Below, in pieces: positions 6,505 to 13,049 of a DNA stretch of 14,991 nucleotides. A model generated the notes under the pieces. The model did no database searches. It was not told the origin of the DNA and saw only the letters and a program-made list of their open reading frames with translations. The DNA lies in NCBI GenBank assembly GCA_937942115.1, contig CALDFY010000286.1, positions 1 through 14,991 on the forward strand, given 5' to 3'. The position numbers and the translations under genes are program-made. Every line of letters starts with the position of its first letter. The stretch's first letter is position 1. The stretch is from an uncultured Anaerolineae bacterium. Lineage in GTDB: Bacteria; Chloroflexota; Anaerolineae; B4-G1; DUEL01.

Positions 6505-6564
6505 ATGTAGGACGGCCTTTCCAGGCCGTCACCCCATATGGTGGGCTGAAAGCCCGCCCTACAT
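6505..6564. repeat. 60-bp double-hairpin extragenic palindrome
   Basis: The element is bounded by ATGTAGG (6505-6511) and CCTACAT (6558-6564). Inside are two successive hairpins: GACGGCCT-TTCC-AGGCCGTC (6511-6530), and GGTGGGCT-GAA-AGCCCGCC (6540-6558) with one wobble pair. The palindromic CCATATGG lies between them. It resembles short palindromic repeats scattered between genes in many large bacterial genomes. No coding role is seen. Confidence 0.65.
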
Positions 6565-6689
6565 CTTACCCCGATTCAATGCAGGGCTACCAGCGGTCTA
6601 TGCCGAATCCAATAAACCTCCCCGATGGGAAGGAACAGGGTTGGGAGCAAGCGGCCCGGCCGCCTGCCCCCAATCTGTCCTCCGGAGGA

Positions 6690-6720
6690 GGTTACGGTCA
6701 CCTTCAAGGCGACCGTCACC
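6690..6720 (-). terminator. Hairpin after the substrate-binding-protein gene
   Basis: GGTTACGGTCACC (6690-6702) and GGCGACCGTCACC (6708-6720) form a 13-base-pair stem with two mismatches and a 5-base loop, ten bases beyond the binding-protein stop codon. No U-run follows. It may therefore act as an mRNA-stabilising or attenuating hairpin, as often found after binding-protein genes, rather than as a strong intrinsic terminator. GAGGTTACGG occurs on both sides (6688-6697 and 6726-6735). The rest of 6565-6689 shows nothing recognisable. Confidence 0.45.
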
Positions 6721-6729
6721 CCCCAGAGG

Positions 6730-8481
6730 TTACGGCTGGATCTCCACCCATTCGTAGTAGTCCGCGCCGACCGGCTGCGGGACGTAGCCGCTGACCTTCT
6801 TGGAGAAGATGAGCGGCGTCTGGTTGTGGGCGATCCAGATGCGGGCGACATCGTTGTGGAGCAGTTCCTCCGCCTTCTTGTACAGTTCCTCCCGCTCAGC
6901 CTGGTTGGGGTTGACCAGCGCCTTGTAGAGCAGGACGGCGACCTCCGGGTTGGCGTACCAGCCCTCCCGCTTGTCGGGCTGTTTCACCTCGTCCTCGCGG
7001 CTCAGGCCGCCGAAGAAGTAGTTCAGGAAGTTATCCGGGTCGCCATTGTCGCCGCCCCAACCGAGCATGTAGAGGCCCATCAGGAGGCCGTTGCGGCGCA
7101 GGCCCAGGTAGGTCGGCCAGTCGCCCGCCAGTTCCAGTTGGGCGTTGATGCCGGCCTTGGCCAGGTCGGCGGCCATCGCCTCGCCGATCTCCTTGGGGCT
7201 GGGGTAGTAGAAGCGGGTCACCGGCATGTAGTAGAGTTTCAACGGGATTTTGTCCCCGGCCTTGTAGACGATGTTCCCCTCGGCATCGGCCACATCCTCG
7301 GCGATGGTCACCTCGCTCAGACCGTTCGGGAAGCCCGCCTCGGCCAGGAGTTGCTTGGAGAGTTCGGGGTTGTACTCCCAGTCCTGGATGGCGTCGTTGT
7401 AGCCCCACATAGAGGGCGGCAGGAAGGTCTTGGCGACCAGGCCGTACTTGCCGTAGAAGTTCTGCACCAGCGCCTGCTTGTTGATGGCGTGGGCCACCGC
7501 CTCCCGCACCCGGATGTCCCGGAACTCTTGAATCTTGTAGTTGAAGGCCAGGTAGGCGGTGTTCAGCGCGGGGCGGGTCAGGATGTAGAGGTTGGGGTCG
7601 GCCTCGGCCGCGGCCAGGTCTTCCACCGTCGCCTGCTCGGTGGCGTGGATGTCGCCGGCCTTCAGCGCCAGGAAGCGGGCGGAATCGTCGGGGATCACCC
7701 GCCAGACAATCTCGTCCACCTTGGGCCGGCCACCCCAGTACTCGTCGTTCGCCACGACGGTAATGTGGTCGCCCTCCACCCACTCCTTGAACTTGAAGGG
7801 GCCGGTGCCCACGCAGCCAACGGAGGGCATCCCGTACTGCTCGCCGTACTTCTGGATGGCCGCCGGGCTGGAGATGGCGAACATGTCCATCGCCAGGTTG
7901 GCCAGGAAGGGCGCCAGCGGGGCCGCCAGGGTGAACTTCACCGTGTAGTCGTCCACTTTCTCCACTTTGGTGATCAGGCTGTCGTCATCAAACCCACCCC
8001 ACATCTCCGCATAGTACTCAAAGACCTGGCTGGGGAAGTGGTAGGGGTGGTTGGTGAAGCGCCAGCGCTCAAAGTTGAAGACGACCGCATCGGCGTTGAA
8101 GTCGGTCCCGTCGTGGAACTTGACGCCCTTGCGCAGTTTACAGGTCCACTCGGTGGCGTTCTCGTTGGGGATGCACTCCTCGGCCAGCGCCGGGATGGGG
8201 CGGGTCGTGCCGGGCTCAAACTGGTAGAGGGGCTCCAGGCACTGCCCGGTGACCCGGAAGGACTCGCCGTCGGTGACGATGGCGGCGTCCAGTTGTACCG
8301 AGTCGCCGCCCCGGCCGAAGATGAAGCGGACGACCTCCGGGGCCTTCATCGGCGTGGGGGCAGGGGGTTTGGTGGCGGCCGGAGGCGGGGCGGTGGTGGG
8401 AGTCGCAGCAGGTTTGCAGGCCACCAGGCCCAGGAGCAGAGCGCCAACGGCCAGAACGGTGAAGATGCGCAGCAGTTTCAT
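6730..8481 (-). CDS. Peptide-type ABC transporter substrate-binding lipoprotein (family 5, DppA-like)
   Basis: This 583-residue extracytoplasmic solute receptor feeds the permeases encoded downstream. The N-terminus MKLLRIFTVLAVGALLLGLVAC is a lipoprotein signal with lipobox LVAC and lipidated Cys22. A Pro/Thr/Ala-rich tether (about 23-48) follows, then a full bacterial extracellular family 5 domain. Visible marks are LYQFEPGTTRPIPALAEE, KFHDGTDFNADAVVFNFERW, GTGPFKFKEWVEGD, RPALNTAYLAFNYK and GWGGDNGDPDNFLNYFF (about 472-488). The last two resemble DppA, suggesting dipeptides or short peptides, although family 5 proteins also bind nickel, opines and oligosaccharides. AAGGAGG lies just before ATG 8481. 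A near-consensus promoter sits 117-144 bases upstream. The next operon gene is about 500 bases away, across the MITE and other repeats. Confidence 0.96.
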   Translation of the reverse strand: MKLLRIFTVLAVGALLLGLVACKPAATPTTAPPPAATKPPAPTPMKAPEVVRFIFGRGGDSVQLDAAIVTDGESFRVTGQCLEPLYQFEPGTTRPIPALAEECIPNENATEWTCKLRKGVKFHDGTDFNADAVVFNFERWRFTNHPYHFPSQVFEYYAEMWGGFDDDSLITKVEKVDDYTVKFTLAAPLAPFLANLAMDMFAISSPAAIQKYGEQYGMPSVGCVGTGPFKFKEWVEGDHITVVANDEYWGGRPKVDEIVWRVIPDDSARFLALKAGDIHATEQATVEDLAAAEADPNLYILTRPALNTAYLAFNYKIQEFRDIRVREAVAHAINKQALVQNFYGKYGLVAKTFLPPSMWGYNDAIQDWEYNPELSKQLLAEAGFPNGLSEVTIAEDVADAEGNIVYKAGDKIPLKLYYMPVTRFYYPSPKEIGEAMAADLAKAGINAQLELAGDWPTYLGLRRNGLLMGLYMLGWGGDNGDPDNFLNYFFGGLSREDEVKQPDKREGWYANPEVAVLLYKALVNPNQAEREELYKKAEELLHNDVARIWIAHNQTPLIFSKKVSGYVPQPVGADYYEWVEIQP

Positions 8482-8597
8482 CTCTCCTCCTTACGTTTCG
8501 CGTTTCTGGAAAGGGTTACACGAAGAGGGTTGGGGAAACGGTTTCGCATCTTGCCCGGGTATCACCTCCGTTCCGCTGGCTGGGGAACACATATGAA

Positions 8598-8625
8598 AGT
8601 ATACCAGGTGTGGGAGAAATGTCAA
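8598..8625 (-). promoter_or_regulatory. Near-consensus sigma-70-type promoter of the binding-protein operon
   Basis: On the minus strand, TTGACA (8625-8620) and TATACT (8603-8598) are separated by 16 bases. TGG precedes the -10 box, making it an extended -10. Transcription would start near 8591, leaving an untranslated leader of about 110 bases before the ATG at 8481. This is the strongest promoter-like sequence in the window. The -10 motif TGGTATACT is identical to that of argF. Confidence 0.75.
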
Positions 8626-8634
8626 GAAACCTGC

Positions 8635-8662
8635 TTGCGTTTTGCCCGGAATTTGCTATCAT
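8635..8662 (+). promoter_or_regulatory. Divergent promoter for the cell-wall protein gene
   Basis: TTGCGT (8635-8640) and TATCAT (8657-8662) are 16 bases apart on the plus strand, back to back with the binding-protein promoter. The predicted transcription start (about 8669-8671) coincides with the ATG at 8671, so the mRNA may be leaderless or nearly so. No Shine-Dalgarno sequence precedes that ATG, which fits. Confidence 0.5.
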
Positions 8663-8670
8663 CATCCAAA

Positions 8671-10575
8671 ATGAACCTCTGGCCTGGCTGGCTTCCTCCC
8701 TGGTTGCAGGATTGGGCACGCCGGTATCTACTGCCCATTTTGCAGGTAGAGATCCGCCACCTGCTCTGGATTTTCGTCCAGGGGGTAGTGGAGACCTTTT
8801 TGCTGTTCGCGGTCCCCGCGGCGGCGGTGGTCGGAAGCCAGAAAGTCTGGGAGTCCCGCTACCGGCTCACCCCGGCCCAGCAGGAGCAGGTCGCCCGCTG
8901 GGCCGCCGTCGCCGATGCGGTCGCCCGAATGGAGGACGTCCCTCCGGCCACGCCGCTGGTTCTCTGGTACAAAGAGGGCGGATTGCGGGCCGTTAACCCC
9001 GAAAACTGCGAGGGGATTATGGGGCTCTATTCGGCGGTCCGGTCGGGCCGTCTTCCCTGTTTCTCCCCTGGCCCAATTGACGACGCGGAGGTGGCCCGAC
9101 AACTGCGCATCGGCGCGGCCATTTTCAAGGAACATTGCCCGGAGGTCCATTACACCACCACCGACCCAGCGACGCTGAAACGGTGTTATCTATATTACAA
9201 CGCAGGCCGCAACACCCGGTTGGATCCGGATCGGTCGGGCTACGTGATGAACGGGTACGATGCGGCCCATCAGAACATGCCGCACCGGACGGCCTCGGGG
9301 CAGGTGGTGCGGTTGCAGGCACTGGGGGCCTGGCCCGTCCACCTGGCCATTCAGGCCCAAATGGCCCAGCAACCCACTCCGACCCTTCCCTCCCCCTTCC
9401 TGCCGCTGGCCCTGACCCTGCGGGAGATGCGGGACCGTCTCTGGGCGTGGGCGACTGCCCGGCAGACGGTGTCTTCCCTCCCCACCCTGCCGCCGGCGTG
9501 TGCTTCGCCGGTGGTGGGGGATTGCTTCGTCGCCCCCCATCGGGGAGACGTGGGCCTGTACCCGGTCCTGGGTGCCGGAGTAACCGTCTCCCGGATCGGG
9601 GAGGCGACCTGCGGCCCGTTTCCCGGCGCGCCGATGGAGGTGGCCCGTCCGGCCCTCTTCCCCGCGCCGATGCCCGGCCGTCTGGCCCGCTATACCGACC
9701 AGTGGGGCCACCTCATCGTCCAGATAGAGAATGACGAGTGGATCCTCTGGGTCGCCGGGCTCCGCTCCGTGGTGACCGGCGCCGGAGAAGTGCGCCGGGG
9801 ACAACCGCTGGGGTCGGTGGGCGGGGGAGAAAGCGGGTTTTTCTTCATTGCGGTTTATGATAAAATAAGGGGGGGCTATGCAGACCCTCGCGCCTTTCTG
9901 GTGCAGGCTGTATGCCCGCCGGTAGACCCGGAATGGCAACCCAGTTTATCATCGCAGGAGGATGCTATGAACCTGGCTCCATTGCTGACCCTCCTCCCCC
10001 TTATCCTGGGCCTGGTCTGGGCCGTGTGGCTGTTCTTCAAGAAGGACCTGCTGGCCAAGGGCCCGGTCCAGGTCATCACCTACTTCATTGGGGTCATCCT
10101 GGCCCTCTGGATCATCGGCTGGATCGTGGATACGCTCCTGCCGCAGTGGGTGGCACAGCGGCTGCTGAACGCCCGTCAGTCCCAGGACATCCGGGTGATT
10201 CAGCAGGTCAGCCGGGAGATCATGAACGAGGCGGCGGGAGGCGCGCCGGTGCCCACCATCGTGGTCTATACCCCGGTACCGCCCACTCCTGTGCCACCGG
10301 CACCGACCCCCGTTCCGCCGGTACCCACCCCCATCCCACCGGCGCCGGTATCTCCGCAACCCACTCCACCCCAGGGAGCGGTTGCCCCGACGGTCCCGGT
10401 CTTCCAGGCTCAGGCCGCACCAGGTGAGCAGGTCTATATCGTTCGTACCGGCGATACTCTTTACAGCATTGCCCGTCGCTTTGGGGTCAGTGTCCAGGCC
10501 ATCCAGCAACGGAACAACCTGGCGAACCCCAACGACATCAAGGCCGGACAGCAGTTGATCATTCCAGCGCCGTGA
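8671..10575 (+). CDS. Membrane-anchored cell-wall protein: transglycosylase-like, degenerate LytM-like and LysM regions
   Basis: This single open frame of 634 residues appears to build a murein-associated envelope protein. After a membrane helix (about 30-54) comes a lytic-transglycosylase-like region: a candidate catalytic Glu102 in LVLWYKEGGLRAVNPENCEGIMGLY, and YYNAG (175-179). Residues about 283-410 resemble an M23/LytM domain (WGHLIVQIENDEWILWVAGL, GEVRRGQPLGSVGG, GYADPRAFL). The zinc ligands are missing: VAGL stands where YAHL is expected, and FFFIAV where HLHFEV is expected. Two more helices (about 434-456 and 466-490), a Pro-rich linker (about 527-570) and a C-terminal LysM (588-632) follow. 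ATG 8671 is chosen because an upstream ATG at 8594 lies within the divergent promoter. The domain calls in the first half rest on motif resemblance only. An internal start at 9967 may yield a separate LysM protein. Confidence 0.75.
   Translation: MNLWPGWLPPWLQDWARRYLLPILQVEIRHLLWIFVQGVVETFLLFAVPAAAVVGSQKVWESRYRLTPAQQEQVARWAAVADAVARMEDVPPATPLVLWYKEGGLRAVNPENCEGIMGLYSAVRSGRLPCFSPGPIDDAEVARQLRIGAAIFKEHCPEVHYTTTDPATLKRCYLYYNAGRNTRLDPDRSGYVMNGYDAAHQNMPHRTASGQVVRLQALGAWPVHLAIQAQMAQQPTPTLPSPFLPLALTLREMRDRLWAWATARQTVSSLPTLPPACASPVVGDCFVAPHRGDVGLYPVLGAGVTVSRIGEATCGPFPGAPMEVARPALFPAPMPGRLARYTDQWGHLIVQIENDEWILWVAGLRSVVTGAGEVRRGQPLGSVGGGESGFFFIAVYDKIRGGYADPRAFLVQAVCPPVDPEWQPSLSSQEDAMNLAPLLTLLPLILGLVWAVWLFFKKDLLAKGPVQVITYFIGVILALWIIGWIVDTLLPQWVAQRLLNARQSQDIRVIQQVSREIMNEAAGGAPVPTIVVYTPVPPTPVPPAPTPVPPVPTPIPPAPVSPQPTPPQGAVAPTVPVFQAQAAPGEQVYIVRTGDTLYSIARRFGVSVQAIQQRNNLANPNDIKAGQQLIIPAP
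9956..10575 (+). other. Probable internal translation start and separate LysM membrane protein
   Basis: AGGAGG (9956-9961) is followed after five bases by ATG 9967, in frame with the long upstream ORF and with no stop codon between them. The protein from this ATG (202 residues, MNLAPLLTLLPLILGLVWAV...) looks complete. It has two membrane helices, a Pro/Thr/Val-rich linker with repeated TPVPP units, and a C-terminal LysM domain (VYIVRTGDTLYSIARRFGV, then NDIKAGQQLIIP). A weak promoter is possible ahead of it (TAAAAT at 9861-9866). Either this is a nested second product or two genes have fused in frame by loss of a stop codon. Its 3' end overlaps the next start by four bases (GTGA). Confidence 0.55.
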
Positions 10576-11315
10576 GCATTGGGGAGTCCCTGAGAGCCTT
10601 TCTGGACCGCTGGGGGCTCCGGACAGGCGCGCGCGGGTCCCGTCGGCCAAAGGGGGGAAAGCCTGCCGGCGCGCCGTGGAGCCCGCCGTTCGCGCCGCCT
10701 CCTTCCCTGATCCAGCGGCTTTTTGCCCGTCTCAGCCGTGTTCGTTTCCTGCGCCCCCTGCTGGAAAGTATCCTGCCGCCCATCCGCCTGCTGAAGGACG
10801 AAAAGGTGCAGTTAGAAATCCGCATGGCCCCCTACAGGGTCTGGGCGGCCCGGCGGTTGATGGTCCTGGCCCTGATCCTGCTGTCCCTGGGGCTTCTGCT
10901 GGTTATCGTCGTCTCGGCACTCCGCAGTCCGTTACTGGCTCAACTGCTGGCCTGGCTGGTCCTGGCTCTCTCCCTGACGACCGCCTCTTGGTCCTTCAAG
11001 AACCTCGTGCTCTACGAACAGTGGCGCTTCATCGTGACCGACAAGCGCATCATTATCACTGCGCCGGACCCCCGCCGGGCCTGGGTGGCCGATGCGATTT
11101 ACCTCAAAGGCGGGAAGATTCAGGTGGTGGATACCAGTTGGTCCCCCCATCCCGTCTGGGGGTTCTTCCAGGCCATGACGGGCGCGCGGGACGTCATCCT
11201 GAGCCTGGCCGGTTACGAGTTCAAGCCGGAGGGCGCGGAGGTCAAGGGAGGGCTGCGGTTCCCGGACATCCTGCCGGAGGACATCGCCCGGCTGGAGGAG
11301 ATTGTATTTGGATAA
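10572..11315 (+). CDS. Membrane protein with a bacterial-PH-like C-terminal domain
   Basis: This is a 247-residue protein of unknown role. A basic, Pro-rich N-terminal part (1-80) is followed by a helical hairpin in the membrane (about 95-117 and 120-140). A soluble region of beta-strand character begins YEQWRFIVTDKRIIITAPDPRRAWVADAIYLKGGKIQVVDT (148-188) and ends in a short helix, DILPEDIARLEEIV. The pattern of two helices followed by yxvTdkRvii is that of bacterial PH (bPH/DUF304-type, YdbS-like) membrane proteins. The start is GTG 10572 within GTGA, overlapping the upstream stop, so translation is probably coupled to the LysM protein. No clear ribosome binding site is visible. Co-expression suggests a shared envelope role. 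The assignment is by fold pattern, not by a diagnostic motif. Confidence 0.7.
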   Translation: MSIGESLRAFLDRWGLRTGARGSRRPKGGKPAGAPWSPPFAPPPSLIQRLFARLSRVRFLRPLLESILPPIRLLKDEKVQLEIRMAPYRVWAARRLMVLALILLSLGLLLVIVVSALRSPLLAQLLAWLVLALSLTTASWSFKNLVLYEQWRFIVTDKRIIITAPDPRRAWVADAIYLKGGKIQVVDTSWSPHPVWGFFQAMTGARDVILSLAGYEFKPEGAEVKGGLRFPDILPEDIARLEEIVFG

Positions 11316-11326
11316 AGCCGGAAGTG

Positions 11327-11348
11327 TGGTATACTGGTAAACTGGTAA
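11327..11348 (+). promoter_or_regulatory. Extended -10 promoter of argF with tandem octamers
   Basis: TGGTATACT (11327-11335) is a consensus extended -10 element; only a poor -35 (TTTGGA, 11307-11312) precedes it, as is usual for that class. Transcription would start near 11342, about 21 bases before the argF ATG. ACTGGTAA occurs twice in tandem (11333-11340 and 11341-11348) across the -10 and the start point, and could be a protein-binding site. No intrinsic terminator is evident in the 47 bases between the previous gene and argF. Confidence 0.6.
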
Positions 11349-11362
11349 AAAGGGAGGTTCCG

Positions 11363-12310
11363 ATGAAGCACTTTCTCAGCCTTGCGGATGTCTCATCTCA
11401 GGAGATGTGGCGTCTTCTGGACCTGGCGATAGAATTGAAAGAGGAGTGGCGGCAGGGCGGCAACCGCCCGCTGCTGAAAGGGAAGACGCTGGGGATGATT
11501 TTCCAGAAGCCGTCCCTGCGGACCCGCGTCTCGTTTGATATGGCGATGCTCCACTTGGGGGGGCATGCCCTGTACCTCTCCCCCAACGAAATCCAACTGG
11601 GGGTGCGGGAGAGCATTCCGGATGTCGCCCGCGTCCTCTCCCGGTATGTGGATGCCATCATGGCCCGCGTCTTCGCCCATTCGGACGTGGTCACCCTGGC
11701 CGAGTATTCCCGGGTCCCGGTCATCAACGGTCTCTCCGACTACAGCCATCCCTGCCAGGGATTGGCGGACTTTCTGACCATCATTGAGAAGAAGGGCCGG
11801 GACTTGAAGGGGAAAAAACTGACCTTCGTGGGGGATGGGAACAATGTGGCGACGTCGCTTCTCTTCGGGGCGACGAAACTGGGGATGGACTTTGCCATCG
11901 CCACCCCGCCCGGTTACGAACTGCCCGCATCGGTCTGGGAACTGGGGCAGACATTCGCCGCCGAGAGCGGAAGCCGTATCCTGGCTACCCACGACCCGGT
12001 GGAGGCCGTCCGGGATGCGGACGTCATCTACACCGATGTCTGGGCCTCTATGGGGCAGGAGGCGGAGGCGGCCCAGCGCGCGCAGGTCTTCCCGCCGTAC
12101 CAGGTCAACGCCGCGCTGGTGGCGAAGGCCAAACCCGATGTCATCGTGATGCACTGCCTGCCCGCCCATCGCGGCCAGGAAATTACCGACGACGTCGCCG
12201 ATGGCCCCCACTCCGTCCTGTGGGACCAGGCGGAGAACCGGATGCACGCGCAGAAGGCGATTCTGGTGGAGTTGATGGTGGGAGGCGAAATCCGTCGGGA
12301 GGAAGTCTGA
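11363..12310 (+). CDS. argF: Ornithine carbamoyltransferase
   Basis: This cytoplasmic enzyme of arginine synthesis (315 residues, normal length) transfers the carbamoyl group from carbamoyl phosphate to ornithine to give citrulline. The carbamoyl-phosphate site is visible as KPSLRTRVSF (49-58; SLRTR in place of the commoner STRTR) and SHPCQGLADF (128-137). The ornithine loop is DVWASMGQEAE (225-235), and HCLPAHRG (264-271) completes the active site. SLRTR also occurs in acetyl- and succinylornithine transcarbamylases, but the SMG and HCLPAHRG pattern favours plain ornithine. AGGGAGG lies 5 bases before ATG 11363; the longer open frame starting upstream is antisense or out-of-context sequence. 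The stop overlaps the antitoxin ATG by one base (TGATG). A second copy of its 3' end occurs at 12976-13047. Confidence 0.96.
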   Translation: MKHFLSLADVSSQEMWRLLDLAIELKEEWRQGGNRPLLKGKTLGMIFQKPSLRTRVSFDMAMLHLGGHALYLSPNEIQLGVRESIPDVARVLSRYVDAIMARVFAHSDVVTLAEYSRVPVINGLSDYSHPCQGLADFLTIIEKKGRDLKGKKLTFVGDGNNVATSLLFGATKLGMDFAIATPPGYELPASVWELGQTFAAESGSRILATHDPVEAVRDADVIYTDVWASMGQEAEAAQRAQVFPPYQVNAALVAKAKPDVIVMHCLPAHRGQEITDDVADGPHSVLWDQAENRMHAQKAILVELMVGGEIRREEV

Positions 12311-12528
12311 TGGCCGAAACGATTATGGTGACGTTGCCGAAAGAAATCCGGACGGCGCTGGAAGAGGTCGTGGAAAAGGAGGGTGTTCCCCTCGGTACAA
12401 TTGTTAGCGAAGCAGTGCAGGAGTATCTGTTCTTTCGGCGCCTTCGGTCATTGCGAGAGCGGATGATCGCACAAGCATTGGCGCAGGGTATCTCTACGGA
12501 GGAAGACGTGTTTCAGCAGGTCTCATGA
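12310..12528 (+). CDS. Ribbon-helix-helix antitoxin of a PIN toxin module
   Basis: This 72-residue protein has the layout of a MetJ/CopG-type RHH antitoxin. A short beta-strand, ETIMVTLPKEI, is followed by two helices, with GVPLGTIVSEAVQEYLFFRRLRSL. The C-terminal tail (ERMIAQALAQGISTEEDVFQQVS) would wrap the toxin. Such proteins usually neutralise the partner toxin and repress their own promoter. ATG 12310 overlaps the argF stop (TGATG), and GGAGG lies about 7 bases upstream inside argF, so it may be translated from the argF transcript. Its own stop overlaps the toxin ATG by four bases (ATGA). The pairing makes the assignment good; self-repression is family knowledge, not seen here. Confidence 0.82.
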   Translation: MAETIMVTLPKEIRTALEEVVEKEGVPLGTIVSEAVQEYLFFRRLRSLRERMIAQALAQGISTEEDVFQQVS

Positions 12529-12941
12529 AAGTTGTGCTGGATACCAATGTCCTGATTGCCGCCTTTATCACGCAAGGCGTTTGCGGTGACCTGCTGGAAC
12601 ATTGTCTCCGCCAACACGAGGTTATCCTATCCGAATTCATTCTGGAGGAATTCCGCAGGCACCTACTCCACATATTTGGCTACAGTGATACGGATGTGGA
12701 AGAGGCTCTGGAGGTGCTTCAACAGAAGGCAAAGATTATTGCGCCAACACCGCCTGCACAGCCGGTTTGCCGTGATCCAGATGATGATATGATCCTGGGA
12801 ACGGCTATCGCTGGCGATGCGGCTTGCATCATCACTGGTGATCGGGATTTGCTGGTCCTGGGCCATTTCGGCTCCATTGATATTTTGAGCCCTGCGGAGT
12901 TCATGAATCGCCGTTCTGCGCCCAAAAGGCGTGAGTTTTAA
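12525..12941 (+). CDS. PIN-domain toxin (COG1569-like)
   Basis: This 138-residue PIN-fold nuclease is probably a magnesium-dependent RNase toxin of a type II toxin-antitoxin pair. Acidic active-site residues are visible: Asp6 in VVLDTNVLIAAF, Glu41/Glu42 in ILEEFRRHL, the Asp run in CRDPDDDMILGTAI (84-88), and Asp106/Asp108 in IITGDRDLLVL. The pattern matches the 'putative toxin-antitoxin system toxin component, PIN family' group (COG1569/TIGR00305). It starts within ATGA at the antitoxin stop. Base composition is visibly more AT-rich than in argF and the downstream genes, consistent with acquisition. The pair is bracketed by two copies of the argF 3' end. The natural RNA target cannot be inferred. 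Confidence 0.9.
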   Translation: MKVVLDTNVLIAAFITQGVCGDLLEHCLRQHEVILSEFILEEFRRHLLHIFGYSDTDVEEALEVLQQKAKIIAPTPPAQPVCRDPDDDMILGTAIAGDAACIITGDRDLLVLGHFGSIDILSPAEFMNRRSAPKRREF

Positions 12942-12975
12942 GTCCCTTGTACCGGGTAGTTGGCGGGCGGTTATA

Positions 12976-13047
12976 GCGGAGAACCGGATGCACGCGCAGA
13001 AGGCGCTTCTGGTGGCGTTAATGGTGGGAGGCGAACGGGAGGTGTGA
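12976..13047 (+). pseudogene. Displaced duplicate of the argF 3' end
   Basis: Bases 12976-13034 match 12230-12288 of argF at 56 of 59 positions, including the first 30 in a row. Read in the argF frame the fragment encodes AENRMHAQKALLVALMVGG, then EREV and a TGA stop (13045-13047); intact argF ends AENRMHAQKAILVELMVGG, then EIRREEV. Homology stops sharply at 12976. The fragment directly precedes the coiled-coil gene and carries that gene's ribosome binding site. It looks like the original argF end, separated from its gene by insertion of the toxin-antitoxin segment. Confidence 0.85.
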
Positions 13048-13049
13048 AG

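Noticed and set aside
6332..6794. Plus-strand frames of about 141 codons between the MNT and binding-protein genes
   Set aside because: They run through the MITE and the palindromic repeats, and show no domain or ribosome binding site.
6625..8670. Upstream part of the very long plus-strand frame that runs into the cell-wall protein
   Set aside because: It is antisense to the complete binding-protein gene and crosses the divergent promoter region; only the part from 8671 is credible.
8594..8670. Alternative ATG at 8594 for the cell-wall protein
   Set aside because: The ATG lies at the -10 box of the strong opposite-strand promoter and upstream of the plausible plus-strand promoter, and the extra residues do not look like a signal or domain.
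10676..11362. N-terminal extension of argF from an upstream ATG
   Set aside because: It overlaps the PH-like membrane protein gene in another frame; ATG 11363 has a good ribosome binding site and gives the standard enzyme length.
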